A DNA stretch of 64,000 nucleotides, taken from NCBI RefSeq assembly GCF_029143285.1, contig NZ_JAPDSH010000005.1:62001-126000 (forward strand). The letters are read 5' to 3'. The notes below the pieces were generated by a model. It did no database searches. It was not told the origin of the DNA and saw nothing but the letters and a program-made list of their open reading frames with translations. Positions 40,318-48,059 of this stretch are shown here, piece by piece. Origin of the DNA: Vagococcus proximus (GTDB lineage Bacteria > Bacillota > Bacilli > Lactobacillales > Vagococcaceae). Position 1 is the first letter of the stretch, and each line of letters begins with the position of its first letter. Both the position numbers and the translations under genes were made by a program.

Positions 40318-42900
40318 ATGTTAAAAAAAGTTCAAAAAACACTTAAGTCAAGCTACAATTCAATGTCAAGTGATATAACTGAAGAATTTTATATTCCTGT
40401 TTTAAGTGAGTCTATTTCTTATAGGCGGGTTAGTGGTTATTTTTCATGTAAGGCATTGGCAATTTATGCAGAGGGTTTGGATAGAATTTTTGAAAATAGA
40501 GGATATGTGCAATTTATAATTTCTCAAAATATTTCAGAGAGAGACTTTGATGAAATAAAGCGTGGATATAATGAGCGTTCTAAATCAGAAGTTTTGACAG
40601 AGGAGGATAAAAAGAGGTTAGGAAATTTAGCATATATGATTTCCAAGGGATGGGTAGATGTAAAGTTTGGATTTGTTGAAAATGGTTTATTCCACACAAA
40701 ATGGGGCTTGTTTGAAGATGATGAAGGTGACGTAATATATATAAACGGTTCTATGAATGAGACTGCGAATGCAATAGAAAATAATTTTGATTCATTTGAT
40801 GTTGATTTTTCTTGGGATACTAGTTCAAATGTTAGAGATAGAATAAAAAGTAAGAGAAATGAATTTCAAACACTATGGAATAACGAGTATCCTGGTGTAA
40901 CTGTTGTAGAGGCCTCAAAGATAGTTTATCCTCTAATTCAAGAGTTTGATTGCGGAAAAATCCAGAAGATAGTTAGTTCAGAAAAAAATGAAGTATTATT
41001 TGATATGGATGAGAATTATTTTTATTTTACAGATGAAACTATTGATGAAATTATTAAAAAAAAATCCTTTAAAACAAAATTTATTTATTATATTGATGAA
41101 CAAAAAGGTTATCCATATTTTCGAAGAAAACTAACATACAAAGAAATAGAAAAAATTATTGAATTGGCAGTAAAACAGGCAAATAAGCACGAATTTAATT
41201 TTCATATTTCAGATAAAGTACATGAATTTATACGGCAAGAAAGATATACTATTGAAGAGTACAGAAAATCTGGATTGACATTAAAAAATAAAGACAGACG
41301 TTGGGATGATGAATTTTATAAATTTAGGGAAGTTGTGGAAAATGAAATAACAAGACCTTTAAAAGAATTACAGCTACAATCAGCTATGTACATGTTTACA
41401 CAAAAAAGAGCGGCTAATTTCTCAGTCCCAGGAGCTGGAAAAACAGCGATGATTCTTGGTGTTTTTGCGTATTTAAATAGTTTGATAGTAGGACAACCAA
41501 TCAATAGAATTTTAGTAGTTTGCCCGCTTAATGCTTTCATGTCTTGGAAAGAAGAATTTGCTACAGTATTTGGAGATAAAAAAGATTTAAAATCATTGAG
41601 TGTGCATGATGACTTTATAAAAGGTGATAGATTTAAATTTGAGTTGCAATGGGGTTCAGCAAACTTAGTTTTAATCAATTATGAATCATTACCCAAATTT
41701 CAAGATACTATTCTTAAATGTTTAGAAGGAACTAAAGATACAATGTTAGTCTATGACGAAGTGCATCGAGTAAAGGGGGTAGAGTCTAAAAGAGCTCTAA
41801 CGGCGATAGAGATTGCTGACAAAGCAGATTACAGATTTGTTTTAACAGGTACTCCAATTCCAAATAGTTACCTTGATATATACAATTTTTTAAATATATT
41901 ATTTAAGAAGGAATATAAGTCTTATTTTGGATTTGAGCAGAGTATGCTAAAAAATCCAAATGGAAACCAAGTGTCTCAAATTAATAAAAAGCTAAGTCCT
42001 TATTTTTGGAGAACTAATAAAGAAAATTTAGGAGTACCACCAGCTGATGAGGATAATATTTATGGAGTCAAACCGTCATCAGAACAATTGAGATTAGCTG
42101 AAATGATATATAATACTACTAAATATCCTTTAGCAGTATTAATAAGGATGATTCAACTTTCGACAAATCCGGAACTTATGAATAAAGCGATTAACTATAA
42201 AGATTTAGGTCTTAATGAAGAGGATTTAGATTCTGAAGATAATCAAATAAATAGTGATATAAAAAAAGAATTAGAAGAAAGTATTAAAGATACTTTGATA
42301 GATGATGTTAAAGAGTGGGATTTATCAAAAGTAGTTTCACCGAAATTTGATATGGGAATTCAATTAGTAATAGAGATTGTAAAAAAATATAAAAAGGTTG
42401 TTGTTTGGGGACTTTTTGTTGATACGTTAAATAAAATAACAGATACTTTAGTTGATCATGGTATTGCCGCAAAAGTTATTTATGGAGGTACGGATAGAGA
42501 AGAACGAGATAGGATAATAAATATATTTAAAAAAGATACAGATGAGATACAAGTATTAGTTTCTAACCCTAATACGTTAGGAGAATCTGTTTCTTTACAC
42601 ACAATTGCTCATGATGCTGTTTATTTTGAATATAATTTTAATTTAACATTCATGTTGCAATCTAGGGATAGAATACATCGTTTAGGATTATCAGAAAATC
42701 AAAGTACTAGATATTATTATTTAATGACTGATAGTAATCAGAGTTATTTCAACTTTATCGATAGAAAAATATATGATAGATTATTAGAAAAAGAGGTAAG
42801 AATGAAATCTGCGATAGACAGTGACATACTCATACCAGAATTTATGGATGATGAAATTGAGAAGATGAAACAAATTATCGAATCAGAGAGACCTTTTTAA
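40318..42900 (+). CDS. PLD-family nuclease fused to an SNF2-type helicase
   Basis: An 860-residue fusion. The N-terminal phospholipase D-like domain has HTKWGLFEDDEG (His126, Lys128) with INGSMNETANAIENN after it, a single HKD half-site as in dimeric Nuc-type nucleases. The superfamily 2 helicase has a Q-motif-like QLQSAMYMF, Walker A PGAGKTA (371-377), motif II YDEVHRVKG (D480-H483), motif III LTGTPIPNS, motif V NTLGESVSLH and motif VI QSRDRIHRLG. Fused PLD and helicase modules occur in phage-defence and DNA-modification systems. It is the last gene of the four-gene operon and is followed by a terminator. Confidence 0.82.
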   Translation: MLKKVQKTLKSSYNSMSSDITEEFYIPVLSESISYRRVSGYFSCKALAIYAEGLDRIFENRGYVQFIISQNISERDFDEIKRGYNERSKSEVLTEEDKKRLGNLAYMISKGWVDVKFGFVENGLFHTKWGLFEDDEGDVIYINGSMNETANAIENNFDSFDVDFSWDTSSNVRDRIKSKRNEFQTLWNNEYPGVTVVEASKIVYPLIQEFDCGKIQKIVSSEKNEVLFDMDENYFYFTDETIDEIIKKKSFKTKFIYYIDEQKGYPYFRRKLTYKEIEKIIELAVKQANKHEFNFHISDKVHEFIRQERYTIEEYRKSGLTLKNKDRRWDDEFYKFREVVENEITRPLKELQLQSAMYMFTQKRAANFSVPGAGKTAMILGVFAYLNSLIVGQPINRILVVCPLNAFMSWKEEFATVFGDKKDLKSLSVHDDFIKGDRFKFELQWGSANLVLINYESLPKFQDTILKCLEGTKDTMLVYDEVHRVKGVESKRALTAIEIADKADYRFVLTGTPIPNSYLDIYNFLNILFKKEYKSYFGFEQSMLKNPNGNQVSQINKKLSPYFWRTNKENLGVPPADEDNIYGVKPSSEQLRLAEMIYNTTKYPLAVLIRMIQLSTNPELMNKAINYKDLGLNEEDLDSEDNQINSDIKKELEESIKDTLIDDVKEWDLSKVVSPKFDMGIQLVIEIVKKYKKVVVWGLFVDTLNKITDTLVDHGIAAKVIYGGTDREERDRIINIFKKDTDEIQVLVSNPNTLGESVSLHTIAHDAVYFEYNFNLTFMLQSRDRIHRLGLSENQSTRYYYLMTDSNQSYFNFIDRKIYDRLLEKEVRMKSAIDSDILIPEFMDDEIEKMKQIIESERPF

Positions 42901-42922
42901 ATTAATAAAAAAATATATAGAA

Positions 42923-42961
42923 AAATAACCACCAGCCCAATTTGGCTAGTGGTTATTTTTT
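42923..42961. terminator. Bidirectional terminator between helicase and merR genes
   Basis: AATAACCACCAGCC / GGCTAGTGGTTATT with one mismatch and T tracts on both sides. It overlaps the last codons of the minus-strand regulator. Confidence 0.9.
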
Positions 42962-43854
42962 ATCGGAACTAAAACCTCAGTGACGAAATCATTGATATTG
43001 GTCGTTGACCAGTAATCCACAACGGAGCGCTCTAAGCATTCCTCTTCAAGTTCATAGTTGTTTTCTTTAGCCCATTGTTCGATCATTTTATATTTATCCG
43101 TAATGGTTTTAGGATCCCCGATATGATAAAGGGATGCGTACATGGTATGTGTAATTTCTTTAGAGGGAATCGATGTGTTAACGGTTCCAACCGGTTGCTG
43201 AATAATCGTCGTCTGCGTCGTAGTGCCAGCCATTTTGTCCCGGAAAGAAGAGAAACTCAAAATAACAGGGCCGGTAATTTCGCATTGATGTTTTTCTAAA
43301 TAGTTTACCCAAGGAATATTGATGACTGATTCTTGGTAGTCGTAGTTAAAGGGTTGCTCCAGGCAGTAGTATGTTGCTGGGGGTAAGAATTTGATGTTGA
43401 TATGAGTTAAATCATTTTTGATAACCATAGAAGCTTCTCTTAATAAATTGTACCAATCGTTGATTGCCGTGTGGCGATCAGCGATTTTTTGTTTTTCAAT
43501 GGAAAGTTCTTCCAGTTTTGAGATAAAGTTTTGCTCGTGATAGAAGTATGTTTTATTGTTTTGCACGCCTTGGATTTCTTGAAGTTTAAAGCCAATTTGC
43601 TTGTAGTATTTAATAACAGGGATAAGATTCATTGTATCGCGTGTGTAGTACCGATAGCCGTTAACAGGACAGATTCTATCTGGGATAACGACACCGACTT
43701 CTTCATAAAATCGTAATGCTTTTTTTGAAATATGACACTCACGTGATACTTGACCAATTGTAAAAAGTTGCTGTTTACATAAGCGACAATACTCTTCTGC
43801 TTCTTTAGCAGGTAATTTGTCTTTGATGCAAAGTTCTACTCCAACATGAGTCAT
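42946..43854 (-). CDS. MerR-family regulator with N-terminal Cys extension, probable cut cluster regulator
   Basis: A 302-residue regulator. The MerR HTH starts near residue 30 (LFTIGQVSRECHISKKALRFYEEVG), with a dimerisation helix around 95-130. A GyrI-like effector-binding domain (about 150-300) could sense a small cation such as choline (inference). Unusually, 29 residues precede the HTH, with cysteines at 9, 23 and 26 (EEYCRLCKQQ). The start is supported by AAGGAGG 9 nt before the ATG, so the extension is real. It diverges from the choline microcompartment operon, whose promoter has MerR-type geometry. Confidence 0.8.
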   Translation of the reverse strand: MTHVGVELCIKDKLPAKEAEEYCRLCKQQLFTIGQVSRECHISKKALRFYEEVGVVIPDRICPVNGYRYYTRDTMNLIPVIKYYKQIGFKLQEIQGVQNNKTYFYHEQNFISKLEELSIEKQKIADRHTAINDWYNLLREASMVIKNDLTHINIKFLPPATYYCLEQPFNYDYQESVINIPWVNYLEKHQCEITGPVILSFSSFRDKMAGTTTQTTIIQQPVGTVNTSIPSKEITHTMYASLYHIGDPKTITDKYKMIEQWAKENNYELEEECLERSVVDYWSTTNINDFVTEVLVPIKNNH

Positions 43855-44256
43855 TTTTATGAACCTCCTTATTAGTGATCCTTATGATTAAAATTATCCG
43901 AAAAATGAAATAAAACGTTAACAAAATTAAATTAAGACGTTAATTAGATAATTATGATAAAACTGTCATTAAAAGTCATGCACATTTTACCCCATTAAGA
44001 GGTTCATTTGCAAGTCCCTGTTTCAACTGTGACGTTAGGAGGATGGTTTATAAACCTTTCAAGAAAACGCTTACTTTAGGGATTTGTTTCACATTAAATA
44101 TTGTTTACAAACGTTTAAAAAAATTTTTAAGTTGTTGTCTCTAGCGATGAGAGGGCATTTTAGCAAGTTTAGAAGAGGAAATTAGAGTGTCAATCGCAGC
44201 TAAAGCGCATGTAACCTTATCAAGTGAAGTTTTTAACAAATAAATTTTTTTAAGTG
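43855..44256. other. Long regulatory region between merR and the cut operon
   Basis: No gene is supported. Two cre-like stretches are visible (AGAAAACGCTTACT about 44059-44072, and ACAAACGTTTAAAA about 44107-44120), suggesting glucose repression of the operon. The rest has no clear repeats. Confidence 0.4.
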
Positions 44257-44288
44257 TTGACCTTCCTTCTAAGGGGATGCTGTATGGT
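44257..44288 (+). promoter_or_regulatory. MerR-type promoter of the cut microcompartment operon
   Basis: TTGACC (44257-44262) and TATGGT (44283-44288) are separated by 20 nt, too long for normal sigma-A use but typical of MerR-activated promoters. The spacer holds a dyad (CCTTCC...GGGGATG, about 7 of 11 pairs). The divergent MerR regulator is the obvious activator. Confidence 0.62.
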
Positions 44289-44329
44289 TACATCATAAAT
44301 CAAATATAAAAAAAGATGGAGGAAAAAAG

Positions 44330-44605
44330 ATGGCTTACGATGCTTTAGGAATGGTGGAAACAAAAGGATTGATTGGTTCTATTGAGGCAGCAGATGCGAT
44401 GGTTAAAGCGGCAAATGTTTCGTTAGTAGGAAAAGAAATAATTGGTGGTGGTTTGGTTACGGTTTTAGTACGTGGGGATGTAGGAGCTGTTAAAGCAGCA
44501 ACAGATGCAGGAGCAGCAGCGGCACAACGTGTTGGAGAATTGATATCGGTTCACGTGATTCCACGACCACACGGAGAAGTTGAAACTCTTTTACCTAAAA
44601 AATAA
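44330..44605 (+). CDS. Microcompartment shell protein, BMC-H (copy 1)
   Basis: A 91-residue hexamer-forming shell protein. [20 protein letters not shown] opens the single BMC domain, the pore loop is EIIGGGLV, and [15 protein letters not shown] is the lattice-edge helix. It is the first gene of the operon and almost identical to the BMC-H at 58986, the last. These are the standard flat facet proteins of the shell. Confidence 0.95.
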   Translation: MAYDALGMVETKGLIGSIEAADAMVKAANVSLVGKEIIGGGLVTVLVRGDVGAVKAATDAGAAAAQRVGELISVHVIPRPHGEVETLLPKK

Positions 44606-44629
44606 GAACATTAATAAAAGGAGAACAAC

Positions 44630-45658
44630 ATGGAAAGTAAAAAAACAGATGTGATGATGTCACCTAAACACGTTTCATATGGTAATGCTGATGACAAAAT
44701 GAAAGCGTTAAACAAAAAATTTAGACGAACAGGAATTTCTAACGGTTTACTATCAGGTTTAACTTATGGGATTTATTCAACTTTAGTAATGGTTGCAAGT
44801 GGTTATGATCCTTTAGTGAGTGCGGCAGGTATTCTAGCAGCTCCCTTTATATGCTCAGGTTTAAATGACTTATTTGCAGGTATCTTCTTATTATTTTTCA
44901 ATGCTAAAAAGGGCAGATTAAAGGAAATGCGTCGAACTTTAAAAACAAAACCAGGTAAATTGTTAGTGTTAGGTTTCTTATTAGGTGGGCCGATTGCCAA
45001 TGGGGCTTATTTAATAGGTCTTGCCTTAGCAGGGGTTTACGCTATTCCGATTTCTGCCACGTGTGCCCTATTTGGTGCCTTGTTTGCTTGGGTGTTCTTA
45101 AAACAAAGACCGACAGCACGGGTCATCGTTGGGATGGTCATTTGTGTGGTAGGAGCGATTGTTATTAACTGGACTAAACCAGAAGGTGCAGAAAACTTTA
45201 CGTTAGGTATTATTTTTGCATTAGTGGCAGCTGTTTGTTGGGGATTAGAAGGTGTGCTATCTAGTTTCGGTGGGGCGATGATTGATACAGATGTCGCTGT
45301 TAATATGAGAGAACTGATTTCTGGATTAGTCGTTTTGGTGTTAATTGTACCGGCTGTAGGTGCTTTCCCATTACTAGGTGAAACATTCTTAGCAATGAAA
45401 CCTATTTATTGGTTAATTATTTCAGGCTTGAGTGCGGCAGTGTCATTCTTAACGTGGTATAAAGCTAATTCAACTGTAGGAACGGCTATCGGGATGTCAC
45501 TTAATGTTACCTATGCGTTCTGGGGCGTCTTGTTCTGTGTCCTATTCTTAAATCAACCGTTAACGACGACTATTGTGGTTGGGTCAATTGTTATTGTGGC
45601 AGGAGCTATTTTGGTAACAATGAATCCGCTAGATCTTTTAAAGAAGGAGAGTGAGTAA
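44630..45658 (+). CDS. DMT/EamA-family membrane transporter
   Basis: A 342-residue protein with ten predicted transmembrane helices in two five-helix EamA repeats (about residues 40-180 and 190-330) and a polar 35-residue N terminus. EmrE/DMT-type transporters recur in choline TMA-lyase loci. Its position in this operon suggests choline uptake or export of trimethylamine, but the sequence alone does not tell which. Confidence 0.8.
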   Translation: MESKKTDVMMSPKHVSYGNADDKMKALNKKFRRTGISNGLLSGLTYGIYSTLVMVASGYDPLVSAAGILAAPFICSGLNDLFAGIFLLFFNAKKGRLKEMRRTLKTKPGKLLVLGFLLGGPIANGAYLIGLALAGVYAIPISATCALFGALFAWVFLKQRPTARVIVGMVICVVGAIVINWTKPEGAENFTLGIIFALVAAVCWGLEGVLSSFGGAMIDTDVAVNMRELISGLVVLVLIVPAVGAFPLLGETFLAMKPIYWLIISGLSAAVSFLTWYKANSTVGTAIGMSLNVTYAFWGVLFCVLFLNQPLTTTIVVGSIVIVAGAILVTMNPLDLLKKESE

Positions 45659-45659
45659 G

Positions 45660-45938
45660 ATGTTGCTACCTACACGAATGGCAGTGTTAAATCATATAGA
45701 TAAAGTTGGGACTGCAAATTTAGAAGAAGTGATGGAAAGTTTAAAACCTCAATATGGTTCTGAAAAACAGTTTAACAAAGAGCTTTATCTCGATCACTTG
45801 ATGGCTTTAGAAGCAAATGGTTACCTTCATTTGAAAAATTATAGCTTAGGAAATGATGATGAATTAGTCTTATCTTTTGAAATTACGGAAGACGGTCAAC
45901 AAGCAGTTGGGAAGTATGTCCCTCAAGAATACCGATAA
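45660..45938 (+). CDS. Small winged-helix-like protein in the cut operon
   Basis: A 92-residue protein without cysteines. Helix-helix-strand pattern (MAVLNHIDKVGTANLEEVME, then YLDHLMALEANGYLHLKNY and a beta hairpin ending in SFEITEDGQ) resembles a compact winged helix of MarR/PadR type. It might be a local regulator. ATG 45660 is chosen because AAGAAGGAG lies 10 nt upstream; the GTG at 45651 would sit on that site. Confidence 0.55.
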   Translation: MLLPTRMAVLNHIDKVGTANLEEVMESLKPQYGSEKQFNKELYLDHLMALEANGYLHLKNYSLGNDDELVLSFEITEDGQQAVGKYVPQEYR

Positions 45939-45956
45939 GATAACGGAGGTAATAGG

Positions 45957-46259
45957 ATGAAATATCATGGTGAAGAGGCATTAGGTTTAATCGAAACAGT
46001 TGGCTTGGTTCCAGCTTTAGATGCAGCCGATAAAATGTTAAAAGCATCTAATGTAGAGTTAGTCTCTTATGAGAATATCGGGTCAACACTGGTGACGGTG
46101 ATGGTTAAAGGGGATGTTGCAGCTGTAGAGACGGCCGTGGAAGCTGGTGCTCAGGCGGCCTCAGCGATTGGTAAATTGACAGCAAAGAATGTGATGCCAA
46201 GACCAATTCCGTCAGTAGGAGAGATTGTTTCAATTTATGATGTGGATAATGAAGAGTAA
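45957..46259 (+). CDS. Microcompartment shell protein, BMC-H
   Basis: A 100-residue single BMC-domain protein: EALGLIETVGLVPALDAADK, pore region SYENIGSTLVTVMVKGDV, then AVETAVEAGAQAASAIGK. The usual KxxGGG pore loop reads ENIGST here, so the pore is lined differently from copy 1. Followed after 12 nt by another BMC-H. Confidence 0.93.
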   Translation: MKYHGEEALGLIETVGLVPALDAADKMLKASNVELVSYENIGSTLVTVMVKGDVAAVETAVEAGAQAASAIGKLTAKNVMPRPIPSVGEIVSIYDVDNEE

Positions 46260-46271
46260 GGGGCGATCAAG

Positions 46272-46571
46272 ATGAGAAGTTACGAAGCAATTGGTGCAAT
46301 CGAAACCTTTGGAATCGTGTTTGTTTTAGAGGCTGCAGATGCGATGTGTAAGTCAGCAGATGTTGAACTATTAGGGTTTGAGAATGTGGCTTCAGGTTAT
46401 ATTTCAGTTATTGTTCGAGGGGATGTGGCGGCATGTAAAACAGCTGTAGAAACAGGCGTCCAGGCGGTAGAAGCAATGGGTGCTGAGGTCTATAGTTCTG
46501 TGGTGATTCCAAGTCCACACATTGAGTTAAATAAAATAATGAACCGTTATCGTTTAACAACAGCGCTTTAA
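46272..46571 (+). CDS. Microcompartment shell protein, BMC-H, divergent pore
   Basis: A 99-residue BMC-domain protein (AIGAIETFGIVFVLEAADAM, pore region FENVASGYISVIVRGDVAA). Ala-Ser replaces the Gly-rich pore loop. It pairs with the preceding shell gene and probably forms a mixed facet with altered permeability. Confidence 0.92.
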   Translation: MRSYEAIGAIETFGIVFVLEAADAMCKSADVELLGFENVASGYISVIVRGDVAACKTAVETGVQAVEAMGAEVYSSVVIPSPHIELNKIMNRYRLTTAL

Positions 46572-46587
46572 GAAAAGAGGGAATGAG

Positions 46588-48036
46588 ATGTCTTTTGAAG
46601 ATAAGGATTTACAATCCATTCAAGAAGCTCGGATTCTGGTCGAAAGAGCAAAAGTAGCTCAGGAAACCTTAAAAGAATACGAACAATCTTATTTGGATAA
46701 GTTAGTTTCTGATTTAATAGCCTCTTTTAGCAATGTTTCCTCTCAAGTCATTGAATCGGTGGTAGCGTCAACTGGGTATGGTAATCCAAAAGATGAAAAA
46801 GAGTTGTATGGCTTATTTATGGAAAATTTTGAAAAAGAGTACAGTCATAAGAAGTATGTTGGGGTGTTGGAGCGTGATGAGCACCATCATCCTGTTCAAG
46901 TTGGGATTCCGTTAGGTATTATCGGAGCACAGCTACCAGCGACTAACTTAGTTCTTAATATGATAGTTACAACTCTAATTTGTCTAAAGACAGGAAATAC
47001 CTTAATTATTATTCCTGATAAACGGGCAGTTGCAGAAACCAGACAATTAGCCCAACAGATTAATGAGTTGATTATAAAAGATCAAGGGCCAACCGATATT
47101 ATTAGTTGTATGAAAAATGTATCGAGTTTAGGCGTCGAAGAGTTATGCGATCATCAATCGCTAGCCTTATTACTAGATATTGGGTCAACTGAGTTTATTG
47201 ATAACATTGCTAAAGGAAAAACACCTTATATTTTTGGTGGTGTAGGCTCGTCACCTGTGTTTATTGAACGAACAGCAAGAATTAAACAGGCATGCCAGGC
47301 TATCGTCTACAGTAGAGGGTTTAATAACGGCTTATTACCAGGTGCTGAGCAGTATGTTGTTGTTGAAAACTCAATATCTGATGAGGTCAAACAAACGCTT
47401 ATTGTAGAAGGTGCTTATTTTATGACCGCACAAGAAGAGAGGATGTTACTCAACTTGATTTACCCATTTTCTGGTGAACTTTCAACAACGTGTATCGGAA
47501 AGTCAGCCTGCTATTTAGCAGCTAAAGCAGGGTTCCAGGTACCTGAATCAACGAGGATTTTAGTATCTGAGCAACCTTATATTAATGAGGAAAACCCTTA
47601 TGCAGAGGATTTGCCGATGCCGATATTAACGTATTATTTGGAACCGGATTGGGTAAGAGGTTGTGAGAAGTGTATTGCATTATTAGAGTATAAAAAGAAT
47701 GGGCATACCTTAGTCATTCACTCAGAAAATGACGAGGTGATTACTGAATTCATACTTAAAAAACCAGTAGGACGCGTTATTGTAAATGGTTATGGTGGGT
47801 TAAACAGTCTAGGAATTGATTCTAATTTGCCAACGTCAATGATCTTAGGCGGACTGACTACGGCTAAGGGATTTTCAGCAGAGAATATCACGCCAAAACA
47901 GTTAACCTATGTGAGACATGTTGCTCATCAAAAGCATCAGTCGCTTGTCACGACTGAAAAAAAATCTGATCCATCTCTTGATGGTTTAGAAGCATTGAAT
48001 GTGTTTGCTGACCTATTAAAAGAAATAACTAATTAA
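46588..48036 (+). CDS. Aldehyde dehydrogenase paralogue lacking the catalytic Cys (putative pseudoenzyme)
   Basis: A 482-residue relative of the CoA-acylating acetaldehyde dehydrogenase at 56787. The opening DLQSIQEARILVERAKVAQ matches CutF (DLCSIQEARDLAEKGKVAA). CutF has NGTICASEQ with Cys251; this protein has NGLLPGAEQ with Pro251 at the same position. Nucleotide-binding segments also differ: IPDKRAV for APHPTAA, and GVGSSPVFIE for GAGNSPAYIE. It should be unable to form the thiohemiacetal, so a structural, scaffolding or regulatory role inside the compartment is likely. The frame is intact and its gene sits directly upstream of cutC. Confidence 0.88.
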   Translation: MSFEDKDLQSIQEARILVERAKVAQETLKEYEQSYLDKLVSDLIASFSNVSSQVIESVVASTGYGNPKDEKELYGLFMENFEKEYSHKKYVGVLERDEHHHPVQVGIPLGIIGAQLPATNLVLNMIVTTLICLKTGNTLIIIPDKRAVAETRQLAQQINELIIKDQGPTDIISCMKNVSSLGVEELCDHQSLALLLDIGSTEFIDNIAKGKTPYIFGGVGSSPVFIERTARIKQACQAIVYSRGFNNGLLPGAEQYVVVENSISDEVKQTLIVEGAYFMTAQEERMLLNLIYPFSGELSTTCIGKSACYLAAKAGFQVPESTRILVSEQPYINEENPYAEDLPMPILTYYLEPDWVRGCEKCIALLEYKKNGHTLVIHSENDEVITEFILKKPVGRVIVNGYGGLNSLGIDSNLPTSMILGGLTTAKGFSAENITPKQLTYVRHVAHQKHQSLVTTEKKSDPSLDGLEALNVFADLLKEITN

Positions 48037-48059
48037 AAATAGAAAAGTGAGGGACTTTA

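Noticed and set aside
40318-42900. DISARM or Dpd system
   Set aside because: PLD, helicase and ParB-like modules are shared, but DrmA/DrmB and the DpdA insertion enzyme are absent from the window, so neither name fits.
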